Assembly (NCBI RefSeq): GCF_011752975.1
Contig: NZ_VWWP01000008.1
Coordinates: 124,001-188,000 of the forward strand
Length of the DNA: 64,000 bases
Direction: 5' to 3'
Source of the DNA: Chryseobacterium sp. Tr-659
Lineage (GTDB): Bacteria > Bacteroidota > Bacteroidia > Flavobacteriales > Weeksellaceae
The notes beneath the pieces are model-generated. The model was not told where the DNA came from and ran no database searches. It saw only the letters and a list, made by a program, of their open reading frames with translations. Both the position numbers and the translations under genes were made by a program. This document shows positions 43,035 to 51,356 of the stretch, one piece after another (positions within the stretch are counted from its first letter, which is position 1; each line of letters opens with the position of its first letter).

Positions 43035-45727
43035 AAGAAAGACTTTATGAGATCCTTAATGAGGAGAAAGTACATGAGATTATTCCTTTTCTGAAACAAC
43101 TTACTGTAGAAGAAAGAAAAACATTGGTGCCATCCATTAAAAAAATGGATCGTGAGATCAGTAAAATAGTAATGACTAAAAATTCCTACCATACGGCAGG
43201 ATCTGTAAGCCAGCATTCGATTATTGATATTGCATCGTTTGTCTGTATGGACAAAAAGAATTTTGGTAAAAATTATTGGAGCATTTTCCGGAACCAGGAA
43301 CAGACAGAACAGATCCTGGAATGGGGATGTCCCGATTGGTTCTCAGATTTTATCAATGAATCCATAGAAGCTGAATTTACAGCTTTTAATTATCAGGATA
43401 TTTTGGGATGGACTGAAAAAGGGTATGTAAAACCTAAACCTGAATTACTTGGATATCATCTGAGTAATCACCCTGCTGATCTGGATCATCATCCTGAAAC
43501 TCTAAATACTCATTTCTGGTATTTGTGTGAATATCCTTCCAAATCATTACCCTTCCGCAAAGAATGGTTCCCCTTAGTGCAAAAGCTGATCGCAGAGCAA
43601 AAAATTGAAAGAAAAAGATTTCTGAGAGAATGTCTTCTGGCCTCCAACAGAAACTTCAATAAAAATGTAACAGGTTGGTTTATGGATGCATTTACTTTAT
43701 TAAAACCAACAGAAGATGAACTTATAGCCCTTCAGGACCAACTCCTGGCCGGATTAGATTCCAGCCAATCGAAGGCGGTTAATACCATTCTATCACATCT
43801 GAAAAAGATAGTAGGAAATCCGGCGTTTAAAAATGATGAGTTTTCACATTACCTCCCGAACCTTTTGAGCTCGGAAGTAAAAACAGTGGTGGTTTCAAGT
43901 TTAGTCCTGACAGAAAAGATATTCCAGAAAAAAAGACTTGATCCTGAAATGCTGGGCATGGCTTTAAGTTCGGCATTTGTAAGTAAAGATGACAGTATCC
44001 AGTCTAAAGCAGCGAAGATCATTCTTAAATATATCCCGGCTTCTGAAAATATCATAGAAGCACTTTCTCATTATTCAGATAACATTCTGACTAATGTACG
44101 TCCTCTTTTGTCAAAATATATAGTAGAAAAACAGCAGGAGCTGGAAAATATATCTTCCGAAAAATTATTTTTGACCACGGAAGAAAATGAAGTTCAGGTG
44201 CTCAACAGCTTCGAAGATCTCATGTTCTTCCTGCCTTTAGCAATAGAAGATCCATACAGTTATCATTGTGATATTGCCCTGACAGGATTTATCCGTTTTG
44301 CCAATACAGTAGATGGAGAATCTGTAAAACTGATTGAGCCTGTATTCCAGAAAGCCTGTAAGACCATTGCTAAATGGGAAGTACCTTATCTGAATGTTTT
44401 GCTATGTAATCTGATTATTAATTACGGATTGAACCTGATGGAAAAATATCCGGTTCAGCTTAGAAATCTGGAAAAGATATATAAAAGGACCTGTGAAGAT
44501 GAAGCAACAAGGGAAGCTTATTCAAACTATAAGAAAAAGCTGGGACCAATGGATGAGGTGGGGACAGATTGTGCGGCACAGCTGGCCTTTAAAGAAATTG
44601 CGATCTATATTGATCAGAAAATAAGGAAGAATGATGATATTCCATTGTTGTTTACGATCACTCATTCACCTTGCTGGATTTCTCCTGTCACTTTAGTTGA
44701 AAGATTGGAGATCTATCAGAATAAAAACATAGAACCTCATCATCTGGATGTTCAACTGGCACTGCAGCGTTGTGCTTTAGACCATACATCAGAAGCCTTG
44801 AAGCTGGCCGAAGAAAGACTAAAAGGGGAGTATAAGGAACTTTTACTTTTCTTTTTTGGTAAAAATATAAGACCGGAAGGAAAATTTGAGCATCCTTCAT
44901 GGTGGATAACGGCAGGAATTACGCGTTCTCCGGAAACTATTTTTGAAGAATTCAGCGGATTGGGGTACAACAATATCCCATCAGAATTTTTTACAGGAAA
45001 TTATAAGTGGAAAACTATAGACAGTAAGAAAAGCTCCTATTACCCGGTTGAGCTGAATATTACTATTCCAAAATATCATCTTGAAAAAAGAAAAGAACCT
45101 TTGTTTCTGGAGTACTTTGTTGCCGAGCAGAAAGATCTTTCTGAAATACCTGCTTTGATGTTGTGTTTCCCAAATACTCCAGCGAATGCACTGGCAAAAG
45201 TGATCAGATATTGCCTGTTTTACTCCGGTCTTGCTGAAGTTTACGAGCGAAACCTGGTTTTGAAGACCTCGCAGGCACTCTATCAGATCAAAAAGCCTCT
45301 TGACGAAATCGGATATCTGTTTTTAGGTACTCTCTTTTTGGATGGAGATAAAACAATTCGTGGTACTGCTGCTGAAATGTGGCTGGAGCATGTTTCTTAT
45401 CAAATTATGGATAATGCGCGGCTAGGAAGAGTAATCGGACTTCACGAAAAGCTGGAATGGGCGCCTGTTAAAAGATTAACAGACCTTATGCAGCACCATA
45501 TGCTCAATATCAGCAAAAATCATAATACAGCATTGGAAGAATTGATCTACAATATTGTACTTCAAATGGATAAACCGGTTACCAATCTGAAAAAGATTCT
45601 GGAAATCTATCATGAAGTACTGGCTTTAAACCAGTCTGAAGCCAATAAAGAAGTTTTAGAAAAACTCAACAACTGGAAAGAAAACTCGAGCCTGAAAAAA
45701 ATCTGCAATCTTCTTCTAAAAAAATAA
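43031..45727 (+). CDS. DUF6493/HEAT-repeat-like protein
   Basis: 898 residues, soluble, almost all helical with HEAT-like repeats. Opening LNEEKVHEIIPFLKQLTVEERK and closing motif GLHEKLEWAPVKRL then LKKILEIYHEVLALN. Proteins of this kind (DUF6493 and relatives) are commonly paired with SWIM zinc-finger genes in MoxR/vWA-linked systems; the SWIM gene follows four bases later. Likely a large scaffold or RNA-binding platform; no enzyme motif seen. Confidence 0.65.
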   Translation: MKERLYEILNEEKVHEIIPFLKQLTVEERKTLVPSIKKMDREISKIVMTKNSYHTAGSVSQHSIIDIASFVCMDKKNFGKNYWSIFRNQEQTEQILEWGCPDWFSDFINESIEAEFTAFNYQDILGWTEKGYVKPKPELLGYHLSNHPADLDHHPETLNTHFWYLCEYPSKSLPFRKEWFPLVQKLIAEQKIERKRFLRECLLASNRNFNKNVTGWFMDAFTLLKPTEDELIALQDQLLAGLDSSQSKAVNTILSHLKKIVGNPAFKNDEFSHYLPNLLSSEVKTVVVSSLVLTEKIFQKKRLDPEMLGMALSSAFVSKDDSIQSKAAKIILKYIPASENIIEALSHYSDNILTNVRPLLSKYIVEKQQELENISSEKLFLTTEENEVQVLNSFEDLMFFLPLAIEDPYSYHCDIALTGFIRFANTVDGESVKLIEPVFQKACKTIAKWEVPYLNVLLCNLIINYGLNLMEKYPVQLRNLEKIYKRTCEDEATREAYSNYKKKLGPMDEVGTDCAAQLAFKEIAIYIDQKIRKNDDIPLLFTITHSPCWISPVTLVERLEIYQNKNIEPHHLDVQLALQRCALDHTSEALKLAEERLKGEYKELLLFFFGKNIRPEGKFEHPSWWITAGITRSPETIFEEFSGLGYNNIPSEFFTGNYKWKTIDSKKSSYYPVELNITIPKYHLEKRKEPLFLEYFVAEQKDLSEIPALMLCFPNTPANALAKVIRYCLFYSGLAEVYERNLVLKTSQALYQIKKPLDEIGYLFLGTLFLDGDKTIRGTAAEMWLEHVSYQIMDNARLGRVIGLHEKLEWAPVKRLTDLMQHHMLNISKNHNTALEELIYNIVLQMDKPVTNLKKILEIYHEVLALNQSEANKEVLEKLNNWKENSSLKKICNLLLKK

Positions 45728-45731
45728 ATTT

Positions 45732-47075
45732 ATGGAAGATACGCTTATTTACAACTACTCAAAGTCGTCCTCTTTGGTTAAGAAGGATACTCTTGAAGAA
45801 CTGTTTCTTGCTAAATATAGTGAGATACATAAAAATACCGATGCTCCCTGCTTTTTCTGGGGAAATGTGGGACAGCCTTTTATTTTGGCAAGATGCCTGA
45901 TTACACTTTCCAATATTGTGAAGTCCAGTTTTAATCTTTCTCCTTTTCAGATGGCACTACTTAAAGATCCGATTGTAACTGCAGGAAATGGAATGCTGCG
46001 ATTTGAAGGATTTTCTCACTGTGCAGGCGTATATGCGAGGATTGACGTTCTGCCGGATGCTCTCGAAGGAGAATTCCTGGAAAACGGGACCACAAATGTA
46101 GACTTTAACCAGCCTATGATAACGGCACTGGGAAGCATTCGTCCAAGTGAGAAAATTATGTTGTCTGTAGGCGAAAAAGAAGTTGGATTATACAGAGAAG
46201 ATCATAAACTGATAGAGAGAAAAGTCCCATTACCGTTAAAATGGATTAAAGGTCTTGGAACCGTTCAGATCTACTTATCCGAGTCTGAAAAGCAGCATTG
46301 CTTTAATAAGATTCAGACACAACAATTGTTTCGGGGGATGCCAAAAGGTGTAATAAAATCAGATTACTATCTGATTGTAAGAGGAAACAAACCCGTGTTT
46401 TCCCCAGTGAAATCAACAGATGCGGTTTGTATAGGAGGGCTACACAGACTTCGCCTGCTGGAACCATTGCTTCCTTATATAGATTCTATGAAGGTTTTTT
46501 CACATATCAATAAGCAATCTACAACATGGCAGCTTTATATGGGAAATATCAGATTCAGTTTTTCTTTATCAAGAGAAAGCTGGAGAGGATTTTCGGGAGA
46601 AGGTGCGGTGCTTGAGAGTTTAACGTCTGAAGTTTCTGATGAATGGATTGATGCTCTTGATAAATATGCTTACGCAAATCAATCCTTCAATTCAACAATG
46701 CTGGCAGTGGAAGAAAATATAAGTCTGACTAAAGCGAATAATCTTACAGGAAGACTCGCCGCAATAGGATTATTAGGCTATGACCTTGATGAGAACCAAT
46801 TTTTCTACCGAAGGCTTCCATTTAAGCTGAACCGTATTCTGGAGCTGAATCCCAGAATGAGAAATGCTGAGAAATTGTTAGAAGCCGGAAAGGTTGAGAT
46901 ACTAAACAGCAGTAAAGAAAGAACCGAAGCCAGAGTGGAAGGAACCGGAGTACATCATACGGTAATTATTGAAGAAGATAAAGAACGTTGTACCTGCGAA
47001 TGGTTCTGTAAATATCAGGGAGAAAGAGGACCATGTAAACATCTGCTGGCAGTAAAGAAACTTATCAATAATTAA
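45732..47075 (+). CDS. SWIM zinc-finger protein
   Basis: 447 residues. C-terminal SWIM finger CTCEWFCKYQGERGPCKHLL (CxC...CxH, about 420-440) for nucleic-acid or protein binding. The N-terminal 400 residues have no motif I know. Four-base spacing to the HEAT-like gene shows a common transcript. SWIM proteins are a regular part of MoxR-vWA systems; here the nearest MoxR is 20 kb upstream, while a vWA-bearing TROVE gene lies 1 kb downstream. Confidence 0.85.
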   Translation: MEDTLIYNYSKSSSLVKKDTLEELFLAKYSEIHKNTDAPCFFWGNVGQPFILARCLITLSNIVKSSFNLSPFQMALLKDPIVTAGNGMLRFEGFSHCAGVYARIDVLPDALEGEFLENGTTNVDFNQPMITALGSIRPSEKIMLSVGEKEVGLYREDHKLIERKVPLPLKWIKGLGTVQIYLSESEKQHCFNKIQTQQLFRGMPKGVIKSDYYLIVRGNKPVFSPVKSTDAVCIGGLHRLRLLEPLLPYIDSMKVFSHINKQSTTWQLYMGNIRFSFSLSRESWRGFSGEGAVLESLTSEVSDEWIDALDKYAYANQSFNSTMLAVEENISLTKANNLTGRLAAIGLLGYDLDENQFFYRRLPFKLNRILELNPRMRNAEKLLEAGKVEILNSSKERTEARVEGTGVHHTVIIEEDKERCTCEWFCKYQGERGPCKHLLAVKKLINN

Positions 47076-47125
47076 TAGAATTGTTATAAAGGAAAAGACT
47101 CCGGGTGTTTTCTCACAGATCAGAC

Positions 47126-47160
47126 AGATTAAGCAGATCTTGATAACAATCTGCTTAATC
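47126..47160. repeat. Palindromic intergenic repeat
   Basis: AGATTAAGCAGAT and ATCTGCTTAATCT facing arms. Related to the TCTGC-rich repeat at 24132. Could also end the SWIM transcript, although no T run follows. Confidence 0.5.
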
Positions 47161-47232
47161 TGGAAAATCAGTGTGAACTCATACATCACATTTTATTTCT
47201 AAGAAACTTTCATTTGCATACTTTTCGGTATC

Positions 47233-47679
47233 TTACTTTCTGTTGATCCATTCTTCATAAGAAAGCACCCCAAGTTCCGGTTGGCCATCTCCCTCCAGTA
47301 TTGAAATAAATTCCAGCTGATTTCCGTCCGGATCATTAAAATAAATAGCCAGCGCAGGCATCCACGCGAAAACCATGGGCTGAACACTGCCGTCTTTCAA
47401 AAAATTGTATGGTTTTAAATTTTTCTTCTCTAAAAATTCGACAGAATAATTTAAGATATCTTCTTTATTGCTGGAAAAAGCAAAATGTCGGGTTTGAAGA
47501 TTCTCTTTCTGCTCCCATAAACCTAACATAAACTCTTTACCTTCACCAATCCATAAAAATACGATAGGTCTGGTTTCGTCTCTGTGAGCTAGCTTTAATC
47601 CTAATACTTCCGTGTAAAACTTTAGTGAGTTTTCCAGATCACTTACCTGAATATGGGTTTCATATAATCCTTTAATCAT
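47233..47679 (-). CDS. VOC-superfamily protein
   Basis: 148 residues. Glyoxalase/fosfomycin-resistance fold: YETHIQVSDLENSLKFYTEV at the start, HFAFSSNKEDI in the middle and IYFNDPDGNQLEFIS at the end, giving His, His and Glu metal ligands. Substrate unknown. Stands alone on the minus strand. Confidence 0.82.
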   Translation of the reverse strand: MIKGLYETHIQVSDLENSLKFYTEVLGLKLAHRDETRPIVFLWIGEGKEFMLGLWEQKENLQTRHFAFSSNKEDILNYSVEFLEKKNLKPYNFLKDGSVQPMVFAWMPALAIYFNDPDGNQLEFISILEGDGQPELGVLSYEEWINRK

Positions 47680-47957
47680 AGCTTAATTTTTAGTCCAGAC
47701 AAATCTAGGAAAGGAATATGTAAAACCCCGGAATTGCTGATTTCTTTATTAAAAATGAATGATAGAAGGATTTTATAATTAAGAACTAAAAGGTCTTTAA
47801 AAATTAAAACTATTTTTCAGCTTGATTGAATTCTGCTGAGTGGGGCTTTAGCCCGCCCTATAAAATCCCTTTTCTCTGGCTTTAGCCAAAACTTATATTA
47901 AATGTATTTTCAAAGTCACATGAAACTTTTCGAATAAAAAATCAAAGAAAAATATTC
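47680..47957. other. Intergenic region with GGCTTTAGCC repeat
   Basis: Contains GGGGCTTTAGCCCG and, 40 bases later, TGGCTTTAGCCA (about 47843-47890), an interspersed repeat type common in this group. No gene seen. Ends at the TROVE promoter. Confidence 0.4.
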
Positions 47958-47993
47958 TACGCAAAAAGATTGCGCAATACTGTTTTTACTTTG
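47958..47993 (+). promoter_or_regulatory. 19-bp dyad operator and promoter of the TROVE gene
   Basis: TACGCAA-AAAGA-TTGCGCA (47958-47976), then 11 bases after its last TGCG the -7 box TTACTTTG (47986-47993). Same arrangement as at 20044, 50451 and 50665. Confidence 0.75.
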
Positions 47994-48053
47994 CATCAGA
48001 AATCAGAGAGGAAGTATCAATCCTTCCAATGTTTAACATAAAAAACAGTAACC

Positions 48054-49571
48054 ATGAAATTTAATTTTTTAAGAAAAGAGAATAAAGTAGTAATCAACTA
48101 CGAAGGTGAAAAAGCTTATATGCTTACCCCTGCAGAAGAATTATATAGTGCTGTTGTTACAACAGGACTGTCAGATACCACCTATGAAAAAGGAAATGAC
48201 AGACTGGAAAGAATCCAGGCTCTGATCAAAAAAAATGATCCGGAATTCGTAGCAAAACTTGCTGTGTATGCCAGAAAAGATATGTATTTACGTTCTATCC
48301 CGTTGGTATTAACTACAGAACTGGCAAAACAGGTTTCCGGAACTGATCTGGTGAGCAGAACAGTGGATGGTGTTATTCAGAGAGCTGACGAAATTACAGA
48401 ACTGCTGGCCTGCTATCAAATGGCCAACGAAAGAACTGAAACTAAAAAGCTGAACAGATTGTCAAAACAAGTTCAGAAAGGTTTAATGAAATCCTTTAAT
48501 AAATTTGATGAATATCAGTTCGCAAAATACAACAGAAAGGCAGAAGTAACACTAAAAGATGCTTTATTTCTGGTTCATCCTAAAGCAAAAGATGAAAATC
48601 AGCAGGCAGTTTTCAACAAAATTGCTAATGATACACTAGAAACTCCTTATACATGGGAAGTAGAGCTTTCCGTTCTGGGACAGACACCGTTTGCTGATGA
48701 GAATGAAAGAAAACTTGCCTTCAAAAATAAATGGGAAGAACTGATTTTCAGTAATAAACTAGGGTATATGGCAACATTACGAAACCTTAGAAATATTATT
48801 GAAGCAGGAGTTTCATCCGATGCCATGAATAAAGTATGCAGATATCTTTCTGATGAAAGAGCAGTAGCTAATTCAAAACAACTTCCATTCAGGTTTTTGG
48901 CAGCTTATAGAGAATTAAAAACCATAGATTCTCCTTATTTGTCTTCTATTCTGGAAGCTCTGGAAGAGGCAATTGTGGCGAGTGCTAAAAATGTCAAAGG
49001 CTTTGATTTTGATACCTCTGTGGTTATTGCTGCCGATGTTTCAGGATCTATGCAGCAGCCGGTTTCTAAAAAAAGTAAAGTATTACTATATGATATTGGT
49101 TTGTTGATGTCTATGATTTTACAGTCAAAATGTAAAAATGTGGTCACAGGTATCTTTGGTGACCGCTGGTTAAGAGTTCCAATGCCGAAAAGCGGTATTT
49201 TGAGGAATGTAGATGCATTCTACAAGCGGGAAGGAGAAGCAGGTTATTCTACCAATGGTTACCTGGTGATTGAAGATCTGATCAGAAGAGGAGTGAAAGT
49301 GGATAAAATAATGCTGTTTACCGATACTCAGATGTGGAACAGTTCAGGAACCAAAAACTCCTTTGAAGACTCATGGAAGAGATACAAAGCGATGGCTCCT
49401 CATGCAAAACTGTATATTTTTGATCTGGCAGGTTACGGCAGACAGCCGCTCGATGTCAAAAAAAATGATGTATACCTTATTGCAGGATGGTCTGATAAAA
49501 TTTTTGATGTACTGAACGCATTAGAAGACAGAAAGTCCGCAGTTGAAATGATACAAAAAGTAGTGCTGTAA
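48054..49571 (+). CDS. TROVE-domain (Ro60/Rsr-like) RNA-binding protein with vWA domain
   Basis: 505 residues, the size of Ro60/Rsr. The N-terminal two thirds show the HEAT-repeat TROVE ring (VAKLAVYARKDMYLRSIPLVLTTELA, VCRYLSDERAVANSKQLPFRFLAAYREL). The last 180 residues are a vWA domain with an intact metal site ADVSGSMQ (about 326-333) and LFTDTQMW. Ro-type rings bind Y RNAs and misfolded or broken RNAs for quality control; bacterial Y RNAs often carry tRNA-like parts. Rearranged tRNA-like sequence lies 0.9 kb downstream under the same type of operator, so a partner RNA is likely there. Confidence 0.92.
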   Translation: MKFNFLRKENKVVINYEGEKAYMLTPAEELYSAVVTTGLSDTTYEKGNDRLERIQALIKKNDPEFVAKLAVYARKDMYLRSIPLVLTTELAKQVSGTDLVSRTVDGVIQRADEITELLACYQMANERTETKKLNRLSKQVQKGLMKSFNKFDEYQFAKYNRKAEVTLKDALFLVHPKAKDENQQAVFNKIANDTLETPYTWEVELSVLGQTPFADENERKLAFKNKWEELIFSNKLGYMATLRNLRNIIEAGVSSDAMNKVCRYLSDERAVANSKQLPFRFLAAYRELKTIDSPYLSSILEALEEAIVASAKNVKGFDFDTSVVIAADVSGSMQQPVSKKSKVLLYDIGLLMSMILQSKCKNVVTGIFGDRWLRVPMPKSGILRNVDAFYKREGEAGYSTNGYLVIEDLIRRGVKVDKIMLFTDTQMWNSSGTKNSFEDSWKRYKAMAPHAKLYIFDLAGYGRQPLDVKKNDVYLIAGWSDKIFDVLNALEDRKSAVEMIQKVVL

Positions 49572-49730
49572 AAGGCACTGCTTTTGAAAATAAAAACGAA
49601 TAACCATTAATTTTTAGAAGCTTAATCCTGCTTTCCACTATATCTTTTTCGCCTGTCCTTTTTATAAGGCCCATTCAGAAAAAGGATGCCGTTGCAATCA
49701 GGGCTAGAAAATAAAAACCATTTATAACTT

Positions 49731-50402
49731 ATGAAACTTATTAATACCATCGAAATAAGCCCGTTACAATACTCCAAAGAAGATTTTGAACTTCCGGAAA
49801 TTTCAGATTATCCCGATCCTGATGATTGGTTTACTAAATGGGAAGAAGCGGTTTCAAAACTGAATTTCAATTTTACTACCATTGAGAAAGGTTCATGCCT
49901 TGTGGATATAGAAACCATTGATGATGATAATCTGCAAATGATTTTAGAAGTGAAGCTGGAGGATATGGATTGGAATGATCCTGAAGTAAGTGATTATGTG
50001 CTTGCATTTGACGGAGGAATTGCATTAAAAATAAATGATAAGATTCCTGTACATCCTAATTGTTGTACTGACTTGAGTGATATAGTGAACTGGCGGAATA
50101 TTTTTACCAATCCATCTTCCAAATGGATGCAAATATGGATTGGACATCCCTGGGTTTATTCTAAAAGAGAAAACGGTAAAGTGAGCTTTTCAGAACATAC
50201 AGAATCAGAAATTGAAGATTTTGAAAACATAAAGATTATTCTAGAGGTTGATGAAGCAGAACTCAGAACTGAGCTGGAAAAAATGATGGAGCAGCAAATT
50301 AATTTTAAAAACAGAATTACAGCAATACTGAAAAAGAAGAAGATTAAAAATGCTGAAGAAATTTCGAGCCTGCTGGCAGGAGTTTCAGGGCTTAGAATTT
50401 AA
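49731..50402 (+). CDS. Hypothetical acidic protein after TROVE gene
   Basis: 223 residues, very acidic N-terminal half (DYPDPDDWFTKWEE), no signal or membrane helix; C-terminal basic helix (FKNRITAILKKKKIKNAEEI). Not recognised. Its place between the TROVE gene and the RNA region suggests a link, but the 160-base gap leaves co-transcription uncertain. Confidence 0.6.
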   Translation: MKLINTIEISPLQYSKEDFELPEISDYPDPDDWFTKWEEAVSKLNFNFTTIEKGSCLVDIETIDDDNLQMILEVKLEDMDWNDPEVSDYVLAFDGGIALKINDKIPVHPNCCTDLSDIVNWRNIFTNPSSKWMQIWIGHPWVYSKRENGKVSFSEHTESEIEDFENIKIILEVDEAELRTELEKMMEQQINFKNRITAILKKKKIKNAEEISSLLAGVSGLRI

Positions 50403-50450
50403 GTTCTTTTGTCTCAAAATAAAATGAATAAAATTGAAAATAAATCAAAC

Positions 50451-50486
50451 TGCGTAAAAAGATTGCGTACATGCAATATAATTTTG
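50451..50486 (+). promoter_or_regulatory. 19-bp dyad operator and promoter of RNA unit 1
   Basis: TGCGTAA-AAAGA-TTGCGTA (50451-50469) and perfect -7 box TAATTTTG (50479-50486), 11 bases after the last TGCG. No ORF of note follows, so it probably drives a non-coding RNA. Confidence 0.75.
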
Positions 50487-50492
50487 CAGTGT

Positions 50493-50640
50493 TAATAATA
50501 TCGGTGCCGTTAGAAAGGCATACTTCGATTTCAAACTGACAGAGTCTTTCGACTGATAGCCCGATAGCTATAACCAATGCCGTTAATAAGAGTTTCATCG
50601 TCAACTTTCAATTGAATATTATTTACTCTTATCACATATA
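50493..50640 (+). ncRNA. Putative non-coding RNA with GTGCCGT..TACTTCG element
   Basis: Starts near 50493 by the promoter. It holds the 24-nt element at 50504-50527, whose GTGCC/GGCAT arms form a small hairpin, followed by ATTTCAA, which has the form of an anticodon loop (T at position 33, TTC anticodon). No complete tRNA fold. The 3' end is not defined. Candidate Y-RNA-like partner of the TROVE protein. Confidence 0.45.
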
Positions 50641-50664
50641 GCTTGGTTTTTAATAAAAAATAAC

Positions 50665-50700
50665 TGCGTAAAAAGAATGCGTAGTGACCATATAGATTTG
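50665..50700 (+). promoter_or_regulatory. 19-bp dyad operator and promoter of RNA unit 2
   Basis: TGCGTAA-AAAGA-ATGCGTA (50665-50683) and -7 box TAGATTTG (50693-50700), again 11 bases after the last TGCG. It precedes the small ORFs and the rearranged tRNA pieces. Confidence 0.75.
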
Positions 50701-50719
50701 CAAAAGAAAACTAATAACT

Positions 50720-50761
50720 ATGAATAACTATAAACCTACCCTGAAAGAAGCTTTGTATTGA
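50720..50761 (+). CDS. Possible 13-codon leader ORF
   Basis: MNNYKPTLKEALY followed by TGA, just after the promoter at 50693 and before the 73-codon ORF. May be a leader or the remnant of a gene start. Low confidence. Confidence 0.3.
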   Translation: MNNYKPTLKEALY

Positions 50762-50779
50762 GGTTAATACTCAATACTT

Positions 50780-51001
50780 ATGAAAAAAGCTAACAGGTTA
50801 AAACAAAAATTCGGATTTAATATCTATGGGTTAATTGATTTTCCGAAGAAAATTTCCGGAGTACAGATTTCCAGGATTGTATATGGAATTGAATCGGGAT
50901 GTTCACGTTGTTTTCCACACGGTATAGAAGTGGTAAACGGAAAACATACAAAATTTCAAAGAAACTGGAAGAAGTACAGAAAGACCCAATGGAAAAATTA
51001 A
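50780..51001 (+). CDS. Small basic hypothetical protein
   Basis: 73 residues, strongly basic, with a Cys-x-x-Cys (GCSRCFPHG) and C-terminal FQRNWKKYRKTQW. The charge and the Cys pair suggest a small nucleic-acid-binding protein. Lies in the dyad-controlled unit directly before the tRNA-like pieces. Not recognised. Confidence 0.5.
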   Translation: MKKANRLKQKFGFNIYGLIDFPKKISGVQISRIVYGIESGCSRCFPHGIEVVNGKHTKFQRNWKKYRKTQWKN

Positions 51002-51007
51002 AATCAG

Positions 51008-51071
51008 GTGTCGTTTTGGATTCATACTTCGATTTAAGTCTTCAGATGTAGGTTCAATTCCTGCCATTCTT
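51008..51071 (+). ncRNA. 24-nt element plus 3' half of a permuted tRNA-like gene 1
   Basis: Element GTGTCGT...TACTTCG (51008-51031), then ATTTAAG shaped like an anticodon loop, then TCTTC (51039-51043), variable AGAT, T arm GTAGG-TTCAATT-CCTGC, and 3' acceptor CATTCT (51065-51070). The matching 5' half lies downstream at 51081. Confidence 0.5.
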
Positions 51072-51080
51072 GTTGTAAAC

Positions 51081-51120
51081 AGAATGTAGTTCAAATGGTA
51101 GAGCAGAAGGAAAAGAAAAG
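51081..51120 (+). ncRNA. 5' half of permuted tRNA-like gene 1
   Basis: AGAATG pairs with CATTCT at 51065-51070; D arm GTTC..GAGC; GAAGG (51106-51110) pairs with TCTTC at 51039-51043 to form the anticodon stem. So the 5' half follows the 3' half after a 10-base linker. Confidence 0.5.
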
Positions 51121-51152
51121 AATCCGCCATTTTGCCCTGATATAATAAAAGA

Positions 51153-51245
51153 GTGCCGTAGAAAAGGCTTACTTCGGTTTAATTTGGTTCGACTCCAGAA
51201 GGTCGCGAAAGTGATCTTGTACAAGTCTTTTCGAATCTTGCCTCT
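51153..51245 (+). ncRNA. 24-nt element with tRNA-like fragments
   Basis: Element GTGCCGT...TACTTCG (51153-51176), then GTTTAAT, T-arm-like TTTGG-TTCGACT-CCAGA, hairpin GGTCGC-GAAA-GTGATC with a GNRA loop, and a second TTCGAAT. No full cloverleaf can be drawn. Confidence 0.4.
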
Positions 51246-51265
51246 TTGTATAAAAAAATAAACAA

Positions 51266-51332
51266 GTGCCGTAGAAACAATGTTACTTCGCTCATCACGA
51301 CGGGGTCACGGGTTCGAATCCCGTCTCTTCCA
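51266..51332 (+). ncRNA. 24-nt element plus 3' half of permuted tRNA-like gene 2
   Basis: Element at 51266-51290, then CTCATCA (loop form with CAT anticodon), CGACG, GGGTC, T arm ACGGG-TTCGAAT-CCCGT, acceptor CTCTTCC and discriminator A. The 5' half is missing upstream. Confidence 0.5.
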
Positions 51333-51356
51333 CAACAAAAAAACACGATTTATATA

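Noticed and set aside
47843..47890. CRISPR-like or riboswitch signal from GGCTTTAGCC repeats
   Set aside because: Only two short copies, irregular spacing, no spacer structure; a common intergenic repeat type in this group.
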